A stretch of DNA of 13,971 nucleotides, taken from NCBI GenBank assembly GCA_020851835.1, contig JADZBZ010000253.1, positions 1 to 13,971 of the forward strand, given 5' to 3'. Source of the stretch: Acidobacteriota bacterium (GTDB lineage: Bacteria; Acidobacteriota; Vicinamibacteria; Vicinamibacterales; UBA2999). This document shows, piece after piece, positions 8,005 to 13,971 of this stretch. How positions within the stretch are numbered: position 1 is the stretch's first letter; each line of letters opens with the position of its first letter. The notes beneath the pieces were generated by a model. That model saw only the letters and a list, made by a program, of their open reading frames with translations. It was not told where the DNA came from and searched no databases. The position numbers and the translations under genes were made by a program.

Positions 8005-9147
8005 ATGGCCACATTGCCGTCATTGCCCGACCTGCTCAGGACCACCGTCGACATGGGCGCATCGGATCTGCACCTGTCGATCGACTCGCCTCCCCAGGTG
8101 CGCGTGGACGGTGACCTGGTCCGGCTCGACTACCCGGCGCTCTCCCCGACCGACAGCAAGGCACTGGCCTACAGCGTCCTCACCGACGCACAGAAGAAGC
8201 GCTTCGAGGAGACGTGGGAACTGGACTGCTCGTTCGGCATCAAGGGCGTGGCCCGCTTCCGCTGCAACCTGTACAGCCAGCGTGGCGCGGTGGCCGCCGC
8301 CTACCGGCAGATTCCGGAGCGGATCCGTGGCTTCGAGGAGCTGCACCTGCCGCCGGTCATCGCCAGGCTCTCCGACCTGCCTCGCGGGCTGGTCCTGGTC
8401 ACGGGTCCCACCGGCAGCGGCAAGTCGACGACGCTGGCGGCGATGATCGACAAGATCAACACCGAGGACGCCGGGCACATCCTCACCATTGAGGACCCGA
8501 TCGAGTACCTCCACCAGCACAAGCGATGCCTCGTGAACCAGCGCGAGGTCCACAGCGACACCCAGACGTTCTCGAACGCCCTCCGCGCGGCGCTTCGTGA
8601 AGATCCCGACGTGGTGTTGATCGGAGAAATGCGGGACCTGGAGACCGTCGAATCGGCCCTGCGGATCGCGGAGACCGGCCACCTGACGCTGGCCACGCTC
8701 CACACCAACTCGGCGGCATCCACGATCAACCGCATCATCGACCAATTCCCCGCCCACCAGCAGGCGCAGATCCGCACCCAGCTGTCGATGGTGCTCGAAG
8801 GCATCGTCTGCCAGACCCTGCTGCCCAAGTCCAACGGCGATGGGCGCGTGGTGGCGATGGAGATCCTGATTCCCACGCCGGGCATCCGCAACCTCATTCG
8901 CGAGGACAAGATCCACCAGATCTATTCCGCCATGCAGACCGGGCAGGAGAAGCTCGGCATGCAGACGATGAACCAGTCGCTGGCCACGTTGTTCTTCCGC
9001 CGGATCATCACGATGCAGACGGCGATGAACGCATCCTCGAATCGCGAGGAATTGCAGGAGATGATCAATCGCGGCGTGGGCGTCGTGCCGGGCGCTGGGC
9101 TCAGCCGGCCCGGCGCGCCGGCCGCCGTGCGCCGCCCGGGACAGTAA
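8005..9147 (+). CDS. pilT: Type IV pilus retraction ATPase PilT
   Basis: This 380-residue hexameric ATPase depolymerises the pilus for twitching motility. After a short PAS-like N-terminal domain (GASDLHLSIDSPPQVRVDG, about 18-36) it has Walker A GPTGSGKST (134-142), the Asp box (ILTIEDPIEY, 159-168), Walker B VVLIGEMRD (203-211) and the His box GHLTLATLHT (225-234). The C-terminal PilT hallmark is GIRNLIRE (293-300), differing from the usual AIRNLIRE only at the first residue. The PilB zinc cysteines are absent, as expected for PilT. The tail after about 360 is Gly/Pro/Ala/Arg-rich and probably disordered. The ATG at 8005 is chosen because GGAG (7992-7995) lies 9 bases upstream; an in-frame TTG at 7996 touches that site and is unlikely. 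Spacing to pilC is 59 bases. Confidence 0.97.
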   Translation: MATLPSLPDLLRTTVDMGASDLHLSIDSPPQVRVDGDLVRLDYPALSPTDSKALAYSVLTDAQKKRFEETWELDCSFGIKGVARFRCNLYSQRGAVAAAYRQIPERIRGFEELHLPPVIARLSDLPRGLVLVTGPTGSGKSTTLAAMIDKINTEDAGHILTIEDPIEYLHQHKRCLVNQREVHSDTQTFSNALRAALREDPDVVLIGEMRDLETVESALRIAETGHLTLATLHTNSAASTINRIIDQFPAHQQAQIRTQLSMVLEGIVCQTLLPKSNGDGRVVAMEILIPTPGIRNLIREDKIHQIYSAMQTGQEKLGMQTMNQSLATLFFRRIITMQTAMNASSNREELQEMINRGVGVVPGAGLSRPGAPAAVRRPGQ

Positions 9148-9172
9148 GGTAGCTGGTCGCGCGGACCTCCCC

Positions 9173-9188
9173 CCGACCGACCGACCGA
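9173..9188 (+). repeat. Four tandem CCGA repeats between pilT and pilC
   Basis: CCGA occurs four times in direct succession, 18 bases before the pilC ATG and just upstream of its GGAG ribosome binding site (9194-9197). It is not in a coding frame, so a change in copy number would alter only the leader. This may be a chance run in GC-rich DNA. Confidence 0.6.
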
Positions 9189-9206
9189 GAAACGGAGACA
9201 GAAGAG

Positions 9207-10415
9207 ATGGCGACGTTTGCGTTCAGCGGGAGAACCCGCGGCGGCGAAACCGTGGCAGGCGAGCGGGTTGGCGACTCGATGGAAGCCGTGGCGGCGCTGC
9301 TCAGGCGTGAGCAGATTCAGGTCACGCGCATCACGCCGGTGGCCAAGCCCGCCGTCGCCCAGAAACTGCGCGCCCGGAGCGTACCGGCCAAGAACCTGGC
9401 TGTCTTCACGCGGCAGTTCTCGGTGATGATCGACGCGGGCCTCCCGCTGGTGCAGTGTCTCGATATTCTCGGGAACCAGGAGGATCACAAGTACTTCCAG
9501 CAGGTCATCCTGCAGACCCGCACGGACGTCGAGGGCGGCCAATCGCTGGCCGACGCCATGAAGCGGCACCCGAAGGTCTTCGACGCTCTCTACACGAACA
9601 TGATTGCGGCCGGCGAGGCCGGCGGCATTCTCGACACGATTCTCAAGCGCCTCGCCGTCTACATCGAGAAGGCCGTCAAGCTGCGCGGCCAGGTGCAGTC
9701 CGCGATGATCTATCCGGCGGCGGTCATCGTCATCGCCGGTACGGTGGTGGGCGTTATCCTCTGGAAGGTCATCCCGACCTTCGCCAGCCTCTTCGCTGGT
9801 TTGGGCGCCGAACTCCCGCTGCCGACGCGGATCGTCATCGCGCTCAGCAACAACGTCGTGCGCGCGGTACCCTTCCTGGTGCCGCTGGTCATCGGCGGCG
9901 GCTACGCCTTCCGGCAGTATTACGCTACCGAGAAGGGCCGGCGGGTGGTGGACGGCACGCTGCTCAAGGTGCCCATCCTGGGGAGCATCCTTCGCAAGAT
10001 CGCCGTGGCCCGCTTCTGCCGCACGCTGTCGACCCTGATGGCGTCGGGCGTCCCCATTCTGGACGGCCTCGACATCACGGCCCGAACGGCCGGTAACGCC
10101 GTGATCGAAGACGCGATTCAGGTGACGCGCAAGAGCATCGAGCGTGGCGAGACCATCTCGGGCCCACTGAAGGAGACCGGCGTGTTTCCCGGGATGGTGG
10201 TCCAGATGATTGGCGTCGGTGAGGCGACCGGCGCCCTCGACACGATGCTCGCGAAGATCGCGGACTTCTACGAGGAAGAGGTCGACACGGCCGTCGCCGG
10301 CATGCTCACGCTGCTCGAACCCGTTATGATCGCCTTCCTGGGCGGTGTGGTCGGCGGTATCGTGATCGCCATGTACCTGCCGATCTTCGGGTTGATCAGC
10401 AAACTGGCAGGATGA
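9207..10415 (+). CDS. pilC: Type IV pilus inner-membrane platform protein PilC
   Basis: This 402-residue GspF/PilC-family protein couples the PilB and PilT motors to pilin insertion and removal. It has the duplicated T2SSF fold. Domain 1 (about 64-188) contains FTRQFSVMIDAGLPLVQCLD, GEAGGILD and the first membrane helix (169-190). Domain 2 (about 267-392) repeats the pattern with FCRTLSTLMASGVPILDGLD, GEATGALD and the last helix (368-392). A further hydrophobic segment (about 218-237) lies between them. The N-terminal 45 residues form the usual small leading domain (MATFAFSGRTRGGETVAGE). Length and motifs are complete. GGAG lies 9 bases ahead of the ATG. The stop overlaps the pilS start by 4 bases (ATGA), so PilS is probably translated by coupled re-initiation. 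Confidence 0.96.
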   Translation: MATFAFSGRTRGGETVAGERVGDSMEAVAALLRREQIQVTRITPVAKPAVAQKLRARSVPAKNLAVFTRQFSVMIDAGLPLVQCLDILGNQEDHKYFQQVILQTRTDVEGGQSLADAMKRHPKVFDALYTNMIAAGEAGGILDTILKRLAVYIEKAVKLRGQVQSAMIYPAAVIVIAGTVVGVILWKVIPTFASLFAGLGAELPLPTRIVIALSNNVVRAVPFLVPLVIGGGYAFRQYYATEKGRRVVDGTLLKVPILGSILRKIAVARFCRTLSTLMASGVPILDGLDITARTAGNAVIEDAIQVTRKSIERGETISGPLKETGVFPGMVVQMIGVGEATGALDTMLAKIADFYEEEVDTAVAGMLTLLEPVMIAFLGGVVGGIVIAMYLPIFGLISKLAG

Positions 10416-12130
10416 GCGGAAGCTGGCTGCGGCAGCGTCTGGCGGTGCACACCGCGCTGCGGCTGGTGGTCGCCACGGCGCTCCTGGGGCTGGCGGTCGT
10501 GGTGCAGGTTCGCGCCCCGGACGCTCTGCCCTTCGACCCGTTCTTCGTACTGATTGGCGTCACGTTCGCCGTCAGCGTGGCGCTGCTCGGCGGGCTGCGC
10601 TTCGTCGATCGCCTGCCGTGGATGGCAGACGTGCACTTCGGGCTGGACGCCATCCTCGTATCGGCCGGCGTCTACCTCACCGGCGGTATCAACAGCCTGT
10701 TCACCACGCTCTACGCGCTGCCGATTCTGTCGGCCAGCACCGTGCAGCGCCGCCGCGGCGGCGTCAGGATGGCCGCGCTCAACGCCGTACTGTTCATGAG
10801 CCTCGTGCTGGCCCAGTACGCGGCGGCCGCCAGTGGCGTCGAGTTGCCGTTCATCACCGAGCGGAGCGCCCTGCCGGCACCCACGGTGGCCGTGTACATC
10901 CTCGGCCTCAACTTCTTCGGCTTCTTCGCGGTCGCGATGCTCAGCGGGTCGCTCGCCGAGCGCGCGCGCCGCGCCGACGTCCGCCTGGAGCGCGCGACCG
11001 AGGAAATCGCCGATCTGCAGGCGTTCAACCAGTACGTCATCGACAACCTGCTGAGCGGCCTGGCCACGGCGGATGCCGAGAACCGGCTGCTCACCTTCAA
11101 CCGGTCGGCCATGGTGATCACCGGTCGCGACGGCGACCCGCCCGTGGGCCGCGACGCCGCCCAGGTGCTACAGCTGAATACGGTCACGACCGCGGCCATC
11201 CACGACGAACTCGCGCGTGCGCGCAGTAAACGCATGGACTTCCAGTTTCGCCGGCCCGACGGCCGCACGATTGACATCGGCCTGAGTATTGCGCGGCTGC
11301 CGCTGCCCGATGGCGGGCACGGCTACCTCTACACGTTCCAGGACGTCACGGAGATGAAGCGCTTCGAGCGCAACGCGCGGCTCCAGCAGCGCCTGGCGGC
11401 CGTGGGCGAGATGGCGGCCGGCATCGCGCACGAGATCCGCAATCCCCTGGCCTCGATGTCGGGCTCAATGCAGTTATTGCGGCAGGAGCTGTCGCTTTCG
11501 GGCGACCAGGCGCAACTGATGGACATCGTGTTGCGGGAGTCGGAGCGCCTGAACCAGACGATCAAGTCATTCCTGGCCTATGCGCGGCCTCAGAAAGCCC
11601 AGCTGCACTGGCTGGATCTTCGGACCCTCGCCGGTGAAACGGCCCGGCTCCTTCGCAACAGTCCCGATGTCGCCGAGCGACACACGGTCGTGGTCTCGGC
11701 GCCCGAGCAGGCGGTAGAGGTCGAGGGCGACGAGGCGCAGTTGCGGCAGATTCTGTGGAACCTCGCGACCAACGGCCTCAAGGCGATGCCCGACGGCGGC
11801 GAGTTGTGCCTATCGGTCCGTGCCGAGCCCGGCGGCGCGGGCGGTCCCGCGTGCGCCATCCTCGAAGTGACCGACCACGGCGTCGGAATGTCCGCCGACG
11901 AACTCGAGGGCGTGTTCCAGCCCTTCCGTGGCTCGTTCGGCAAGGGCACGGGACTGGGACTGGCCATCGTGCATCGAATCGTGTCCGACTCCGGAGGCCG
12001 GATTGAAGTGCAGTCGGAACCGGAACGTGGCACGACGTTCATCATCCGGCTCCCGGCGCTGGCCGGCGGGGCCGACGGTGGCGATACCCCTCGCGCCCGA
12101 CCCGCTCCTGTACACGTGCGTTCCGCGTAG
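10412..12130 (+). CDS. pilS: Sensor histidine kinase PilS
   Basis: This 572-residue membrane kinase partners with PilR. It has six predicted membrane helices (about 14-33, 42-62, 73-92, 93-110, 119-140, 158-180) with very short loops, as in known PilS proteins, which can sense pilin within the membrane. A short coiled segment (181-205) leads to a PAS domain (about 206-318). The HisKA domain follows, with the phospho-acceptor H340 in AAGIAHEIRNPLASMSGSMQ. The ATPase domain shows the N box (QILWNLATNGLKAM, N450 and N454), G1 (DHGVGMS, 488-494) and G2 (GKGTGLGLAIV, 510-520). All catalytic motifs look intact. The start overlaps the pilC stop by 4 bases and pilR follows 9 bases after its own stop. 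The Pro/Ala/Arg-rich last 20 residues have no visible domain. The PilS name rests on topology and on the place between pilC and pilR. Confidence 0.93.
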   Translation: MSGSWLRQRLAVHTALRLVVATALLGLAVVVQVRAPDALPFDPFFVLIGVTFAVSVALLGGLRFVDRLPWMADVHFGLDAILVSAGVYLTGGINSLFTTLYALPILSASTVQRRRGGVRMAALNAVLFMSLVLAQYAAAASGVELPFITERSALPAPTVAVYILGLNFFGFFAVAMLSGSLAERARRADVRLERATEEIADLQAFNQYVIDNLLSGLATADAENRLLTFNRSAMVITGRDGDPPVGRDAAQVLQLNTVTTAAIHDELARARSKRMDFQFRRPDGRTIDIGLSIARLPLPDGGHGYLYTFQDVTEMKRFERNARLQQRLAAVGEMAAGIAHEIRNPLASMSGSMQLLRQELSLSGDQAQLMDIVLRESERLNQTIKSFLAYARPQKAQLHWLDLRTLAGETARLLRNSPDVAERHTVVVSAPEQAVEVEGDEAQLRQILWNLATNGLKAMPDGGELCLSVRAEPGGAGGPACAILEVTDHGVGMSADELEGVFQPFRGSFGKGTGLGLAIVHRIVSDSGGRIEVQSEPERGTTFIIRLPALAGGADGGDTPRARPAPVHVRSA

Positions 12131-12139
12131 GGTGTCACG

Positions 12140-13558
12140 ATGCCACGGATCCTGATTGCCGACGATGAGCAGTCGATGCGCGAGTGGCTGCGCATTCTGT
12201 TCCAGCGCGACGGCTTCGACGTGGTGACCGCCGAAGACGGCCTGTCGGCTCGCGAGATCATCGCGCGCGAGTATGTGGACGTCGTGCTGACCGACATTCG
12301 GATGCCGCGTCTCGACGGCATCGGCCTGCTCCAGGCGGTCCGCGAGCTGGCGCCCGATGCCATCGTGCTGATGATGACCGCCCATTGGACCCGGGACTCG
12401 GACGAGTGGAAGCACGCCCGGGACATGGGGGCCGAGGCCCTGTTCGAAAAACCGTTCCGCGACGTGCAGCTCGTCACCATGCAGGTGCGGCAGCTCCTCG
12501 AGTCGCGCCGGCTACGGCACGAGAACGCGGTGCTGCGCAGCACCACCGTCGAGCACGGATTTGCCGGCATCATCGGGCGCAGCGCAGCCATGCTCGACGT
12601 CTTCCGCCTGGTCGAGACGGTGTGCCGGACCAACAGCACCATTCTCATCACCGGCGAGTCTGGCACCGGCAAGGAGCTGGTGGCCCAGGCCATCCACAAG
12701 CAGTCGCTGCGGCGCGACCGGCCGTTCGTGGCCGTCAACTGCGGTGCGATGCCGGAGACGCTCCTCGAGTCGGAGCTCTTCGGGCACGTGCGCGGCGCGT
12801 TCACGGGTGCCGACGCCAACAAGAAGGGGCTGGTTGAGGCAGCCGAGGGCGGCACGGTGTTTCTCGACGAGATTGGCGAGATGACCCCGGCGATGCAGGT
12901 GAAGCTGCTTCGCGTTCTGCAGGAACGAAAATTTCGGCGCGTGGGCGGCACTGAAGAGACGGCCGCCAACATCCGCGTCATTGCCGCGACCAACCGCGAC
13001 CTGCCCAGAGCCGTGGCCGACGGCCGGTTCCGCGAGGATCTCTTCTACCGACTCAACGTGATCCCCATCCGTCTGCCAGCGTTGCGCGAGCGCCCCGGGG
13101 ACGTCCAGCTAATCGCCGAGCACTTTCTCGCCAAGCTCTCGAAGGAGATGGGCAGGTCCCTCGAAGGCTTTGCGCCCGAGGCGCTGGCCGCGCTCGAGAG
13201 TTACCAGTGGCCCGGCAACGTCCGGGAACTGGAAAACGTGGTCGAGCGTGCCGTGGCGCTCGAGCCGGGATGGCGCATCGAGCTGGAGAGATTGCCCGAC
13301 GAGATACAGGCCGGCCGTCCGGTGACGCCCCTCAATCACCAGGCGGGCCCAGACGGAGCGACGGTCCCGGGAACCCTTCCTGATTCCGGCTTCAACCTCG
13401 AGCGTCACCTGCAGGAGATCGAGCGCCAGCACCTGGATCGCGCGCTGAAGCAGGCCGGCGGCATCCAGACGCGCGCGGCGGACCTGCTGGGGTTGAGCTT
13501 CCGGCAGTTCCGATATCTGGCCAAGAAGTACAGCCTCAGGGCACCGGAGGGGCGATGA
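12140..13558 (+). CDS. pilR: NtrC-family sigma54 response regulator PilR
   Basis: This 472-residue activator has three domains. The receiver (about 1-118) has the acidic pair D8/D9, phospho-acceptor D52 in LTDIRMP, T80 and K104. The AAA+ domain (about 140-375) has Walker A GESGTGKE (172-179), the sigma54-contact loop GAFTGA (219-224), Walker B TVFLDEIGE (239-247) and FREDLFYRLNV (297-307). The C-terminal Fis-type helix-turn-helix (about 437-464) reads GGIQTRAADLLGLSFRQFRY. The GAFTGA loop shows it drives sigma54-dependent promoters; the clear one here lies 213 bases downstream, before pilA. The receiver is unusual after T80: AHWTRDSDEWKHARDMGAEA replaces the common AYGSxETAVEAMKxGAxDYL pattern. 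The residue three before K104 is L101 rather than the usual aromatic switch residue. The ATG at 12140 lies 9 bases after the pilS stop with only a weak AGGG ahead. Confidence 0.95.
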   Translation: MPRILIADDEQSMREWLRILFQRDGFDVVTAEDGLSAREIIAREYVDVVLTDIRMPRLDGIGLLQAVRELAPDAIVLMMTAHWTRDSDEWKHARDMGAEALFEKPFRDVQLVTMQVRQLLESRRLRHENAVLRSTTVEHGFAGIIGRSAAMLDVFRLVETVCRTNSTILITGESGTGKELVAQAIHKQSLRRDRPFVAVNCGAMPETLLESELFGHVRGAFTGADANKKGLVEAAEGGTVFLDEIGEMTPAMQVKLLRVLQERKFRRVGGTEETAANIRVIAATNRDLPRAVADGRFREDLFYRLNVIPIRLPALRERPGDVQLIAEHFLAKLSKEMGRSLEGFAPEALAALESYQWPGNVRELENVVERAVALEPGWRIELERLPDEIQAGRPVTPLNHQAGPDGATVPGTLPDSGFNLERHLQEIERQHLDRALKQAGGIQTRAADLLGLSFRQFRYLAKKYSLRAPEGR

Positions 13559-13611
13559 TCCGGTTGCCCCCCACGATGTCGTACTCGGCGGAGCTACGGT
13601 TTCGTCTGCCG

Positions 13612-13656
13612 TGACAGAAGCTGGCACGTGGGCTTGACAGGAAATGTCAGGCTGAC
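13612..13656 (+). promoter_or_regulatory. Candidate PilR enhancer (upstream activating sequence)
   Basis: TGACAG occurs at 13612-13617 and 13635-13640, 23 bases apart (about two helical turns). The second copy is the left arm of a perfect inverted repeat TGACA-GGAAA-TGTCA (13635-13649). It overlaps another, GTCAG-G-CTGAC (13646-13656). A further TGTC lies at 13577-13580. PilR of Pseudomonas is known to bind sites containing TGTC upstream of pilA. The cluster lies about 140-185 bases upstream of the predicted pilA start site, a normal enhancer distance. The repeats are seen; binding is inferred. Confidence 0.55.
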
Positions 13657-13705
13657 GGAATCCGCCAGCCGCCGCCACCGGGTCCGCGACGGCGGCATGC
13701 CAGCG

Positions 13706-13718
13706 CAAGTAATTGATC
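13706..13718 (-). promoter_or_regulatory. IHF-like DNA-bending site
   Basis: On the minus strand GATCAA-TTAC-TTG (13718 to 13706) matches the enterobacterial IHF consensus WATCAANNNNTTR at every defined position but the first. It lies in a rare AT-rich patch between the putative PilR sites and the sigma54 promoter, about 80-90 bases upstream of the predicted start site. IHF acts at this position in many sigma54 promoters. Whether this organism's IHF/HU protein uses the same consensus is unknown. Confidence 0.4.
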
Positions 13719-13770
13719 TTATTGGCACTTAGCGTCTCGATGAGAGGCGGTCAAGGACCGAGGCCGCTGG

Positions 13771-13786
13771 TGGCACATCGGTTGCT
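13771..13786 (+). promoter_or_regulatory. Sigma54 (RpoN) -24/-12 promoter of pilA
   Basis: TGGCAC-ATCGG-TTGCT matches the sigma54 consensus TGGCAC-N5-TTGCW fully, with GG (13772-13773) and GC (13784-13785) separated by the required 10 bases. Transcription should start near 13797, giving a pilA leader of about 99 bases. The neighbouring pilR encodes a GAFTGA-bearing sigma54 activator, which agrees with the known PilSR control of pilin genes. Confidence 0.88.
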
Positions 13787-13803
13787 ATCAAGACGACCGT
13801 GCG

Positions 13804-13831
13804 GACGCCGCCGCATAGGACCGGCGGCGTC
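13804..13831 (+). promoter_or_regulatory. Stable stem-loop near the 5' end of the pilA leader
   Basis: GACGCCGCCG (13804-13813) and CGGCGGCGTC (13822-13831) are perfect reverse complements around the 8-base loop CATAGGAC. If transcription starts near 13797 the stem begins about 8 bases into the mRNA. There is no T-tract after it, so it is not a rho-independent terminator. A 5'-terminal hairpin that protects a very abundant mRNA from decay is a reasonable reading, but this is inference. Confidence 0.6.
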
Positions 13832-13895
13832 GGCAAGTCGAAGGTGGCGGGCGGTTCGGTTCACTGACCTCAAACGATTCTGGGAGATAACGACA

Positions 13896-13971
13896 ATGCG
13901 TATTCGGGACAACAAGGGTTTCACCCTCATCGAGCTTCTGATCGTGGTGGCGATCATCGGGATTATCGCGG
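13896..13971 (+). CDS. pilA: Type IV major pilin PilA, N-terminal part, cut by the window edge
   Basis: Only 25 codons are inside the window. They read MRIRDNKG, then FTLIELLIVVAIIGIIA. This is a type III prepilin signal: a short charged leader ending in Gly8, cleavage by PilD before Phe, Glu at mature position 5, and the start of the hydrophobic helix that packs in the pilus core. The ATG at 13896 has GGGAGA (13882-13887) 8 bases upstream. Its place after pilR and behind a sigma54 promoter supports the major pilin PilA rather than a minor pilin, though the globular domain is not visible. The same N-terminus would also fit a type II secretion pseudopilin. Confidence 0.88.
   Translation, partial: MRIRDNKGFTLIELLIVVAIIGIIA

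Larger units (their letters stand above)
13559..13895 (+). other. pilR-pilA intergenic region: regulatory, no gene
   Basis: These 337 bases hold no convincing gene. Reading along them I see TGTC/TGACA half-sites (13577-13656) and a GC-rich imperfect hairpin, GGCTG-A-CGG / CCG-C-CAGCC with loop AAT, at 13650-13670. An AT-richer patch with an IHF-like site (13706-13718), a sigma54 promoter (13771-13786) and a strong stem-loop (13804-13831) follow. The pilA ribosome binding site is GGGAGA (13882-13887). The 13650-13670 hairpin has no T-tract and so is not a standard terminator for the pilR transcript. Confidence 0.8.

Noticed and set aside
6048..8054. 668-codon minus-strand open frame opposite pilB
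   Set aside because: It is the antisense of a strongly conserved pilB; its His/Arg/Leu-rich composition is typical of an antisense frame in high-GC DNA.
11590..12993. 467-codon minus-strand open frame opposite pilS and pilR
   Set aside because: It is Ser/Arg-rich with no motif and lies fully antisense to two intact regulators.
13622..13638. TGGCAC at 13622 as a second sigma54 promoter
   Set aside because: The matching GC at the -12 position is missing: after N5 the sequence reads CTTGA, not TTGCW.
13650..13670. Hairpin after pilR as a rho-independent terminator
   Set aside because: The stem is GC-rich but imperfect, the loop is short and no T-tract follows, so it is not a standard terminator.
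13723..13738. TGGCAC at 13723 as a sigma54 promoter
   Set aside because: After N5 the sequence is GTCTC with no TTGC element, so only the -24 half is present.
13751..13957. 68-codon minus-strand open frame over the pilA promoter and start
   Set aside because: It overlaps the sigma54 promoter, the leader hairpin and the pilin start, and has no recognisable domain.

Overview
The window is a high-GC chromosomal segment from a Gram-negative bacterium that makes type IV pili. Gene content and order suggest an acidobacterium, perhaps of the Vicinamibacteria. The reasons are the paired MacB-type permeases, the FusA2-like EF-G and the pilB-pilT-pilC-pilS-pilR-pilA order. That order is also known from Myxococcus xanthus, so Myxococcota or another deltaproteobacterial relative cannot be excluded. 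The taxonomic call is inference, since no rRNA or other marker gene is present.

Left part, minus strand (1-5027), read from right to left. It begins with a YIP1-like membrane protein (5027-4347), followed by a MacA/HlyD-type periplasmic adaptor (4345-2945) and two MacB/FtsX-type permeases (2938-1715 and 1712-408). Gaps between these genes are 1, 6 and 2 bases, so they look like one translationally coupled operon. No ABC ATPase is encoded in the set, so the pump must borrow one from elsewhere or work differently. 73 bases further on, in the same direction, is the start of a FusA2-like EF-G gene (334 to beyond base 1). Its ribosome binding site lies in one arm of an 8-bp inverted repeat.

A 142-base divergent intergenic region (5028-5170) separates this operon from the plus-strand pilus cluster and carries a plausible sigma70-type promoter.

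Right part, plus strand (5171-13971). A secreted outer-membrane beta-barrel protein (5171-6196) sits 7 bases ahead of pilB (6204-7979, extension ATPase). Then come pilT (8005-9147, retraction ATPase), pilC (9207-10415, platform protein), pilS (10412-12130, sensor kinase, overlapping pilC by 4 bases) and pilR (12140-13558, sigma54 activator). After a 337-base gap comes the start of pilA (13896 to beyond the window end), encoding the pilin.

The pilR-pilA gap is the most informative non-coding stretch. It has a cluster of TGTC/TGACA half-sites, a near-consensus IHF-type bend site, a textbook -24/-12 sigma54 promoter (TGGCAC-N5-TTGCT) and a perfect 10-bp stem-loop close to the predicted 5' end of the pilA mRNA. 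Together these fit a PilS-PilR-sigma54 circuit that controls pilin supply, encoded next to the assembly motors. I see no CRISPR array, tRNA, rRNA, insertion sequence or phage gene. Most of the window is a well-conserved system, and the novelty lies in regulation and in the odd composition of the efflux operon.
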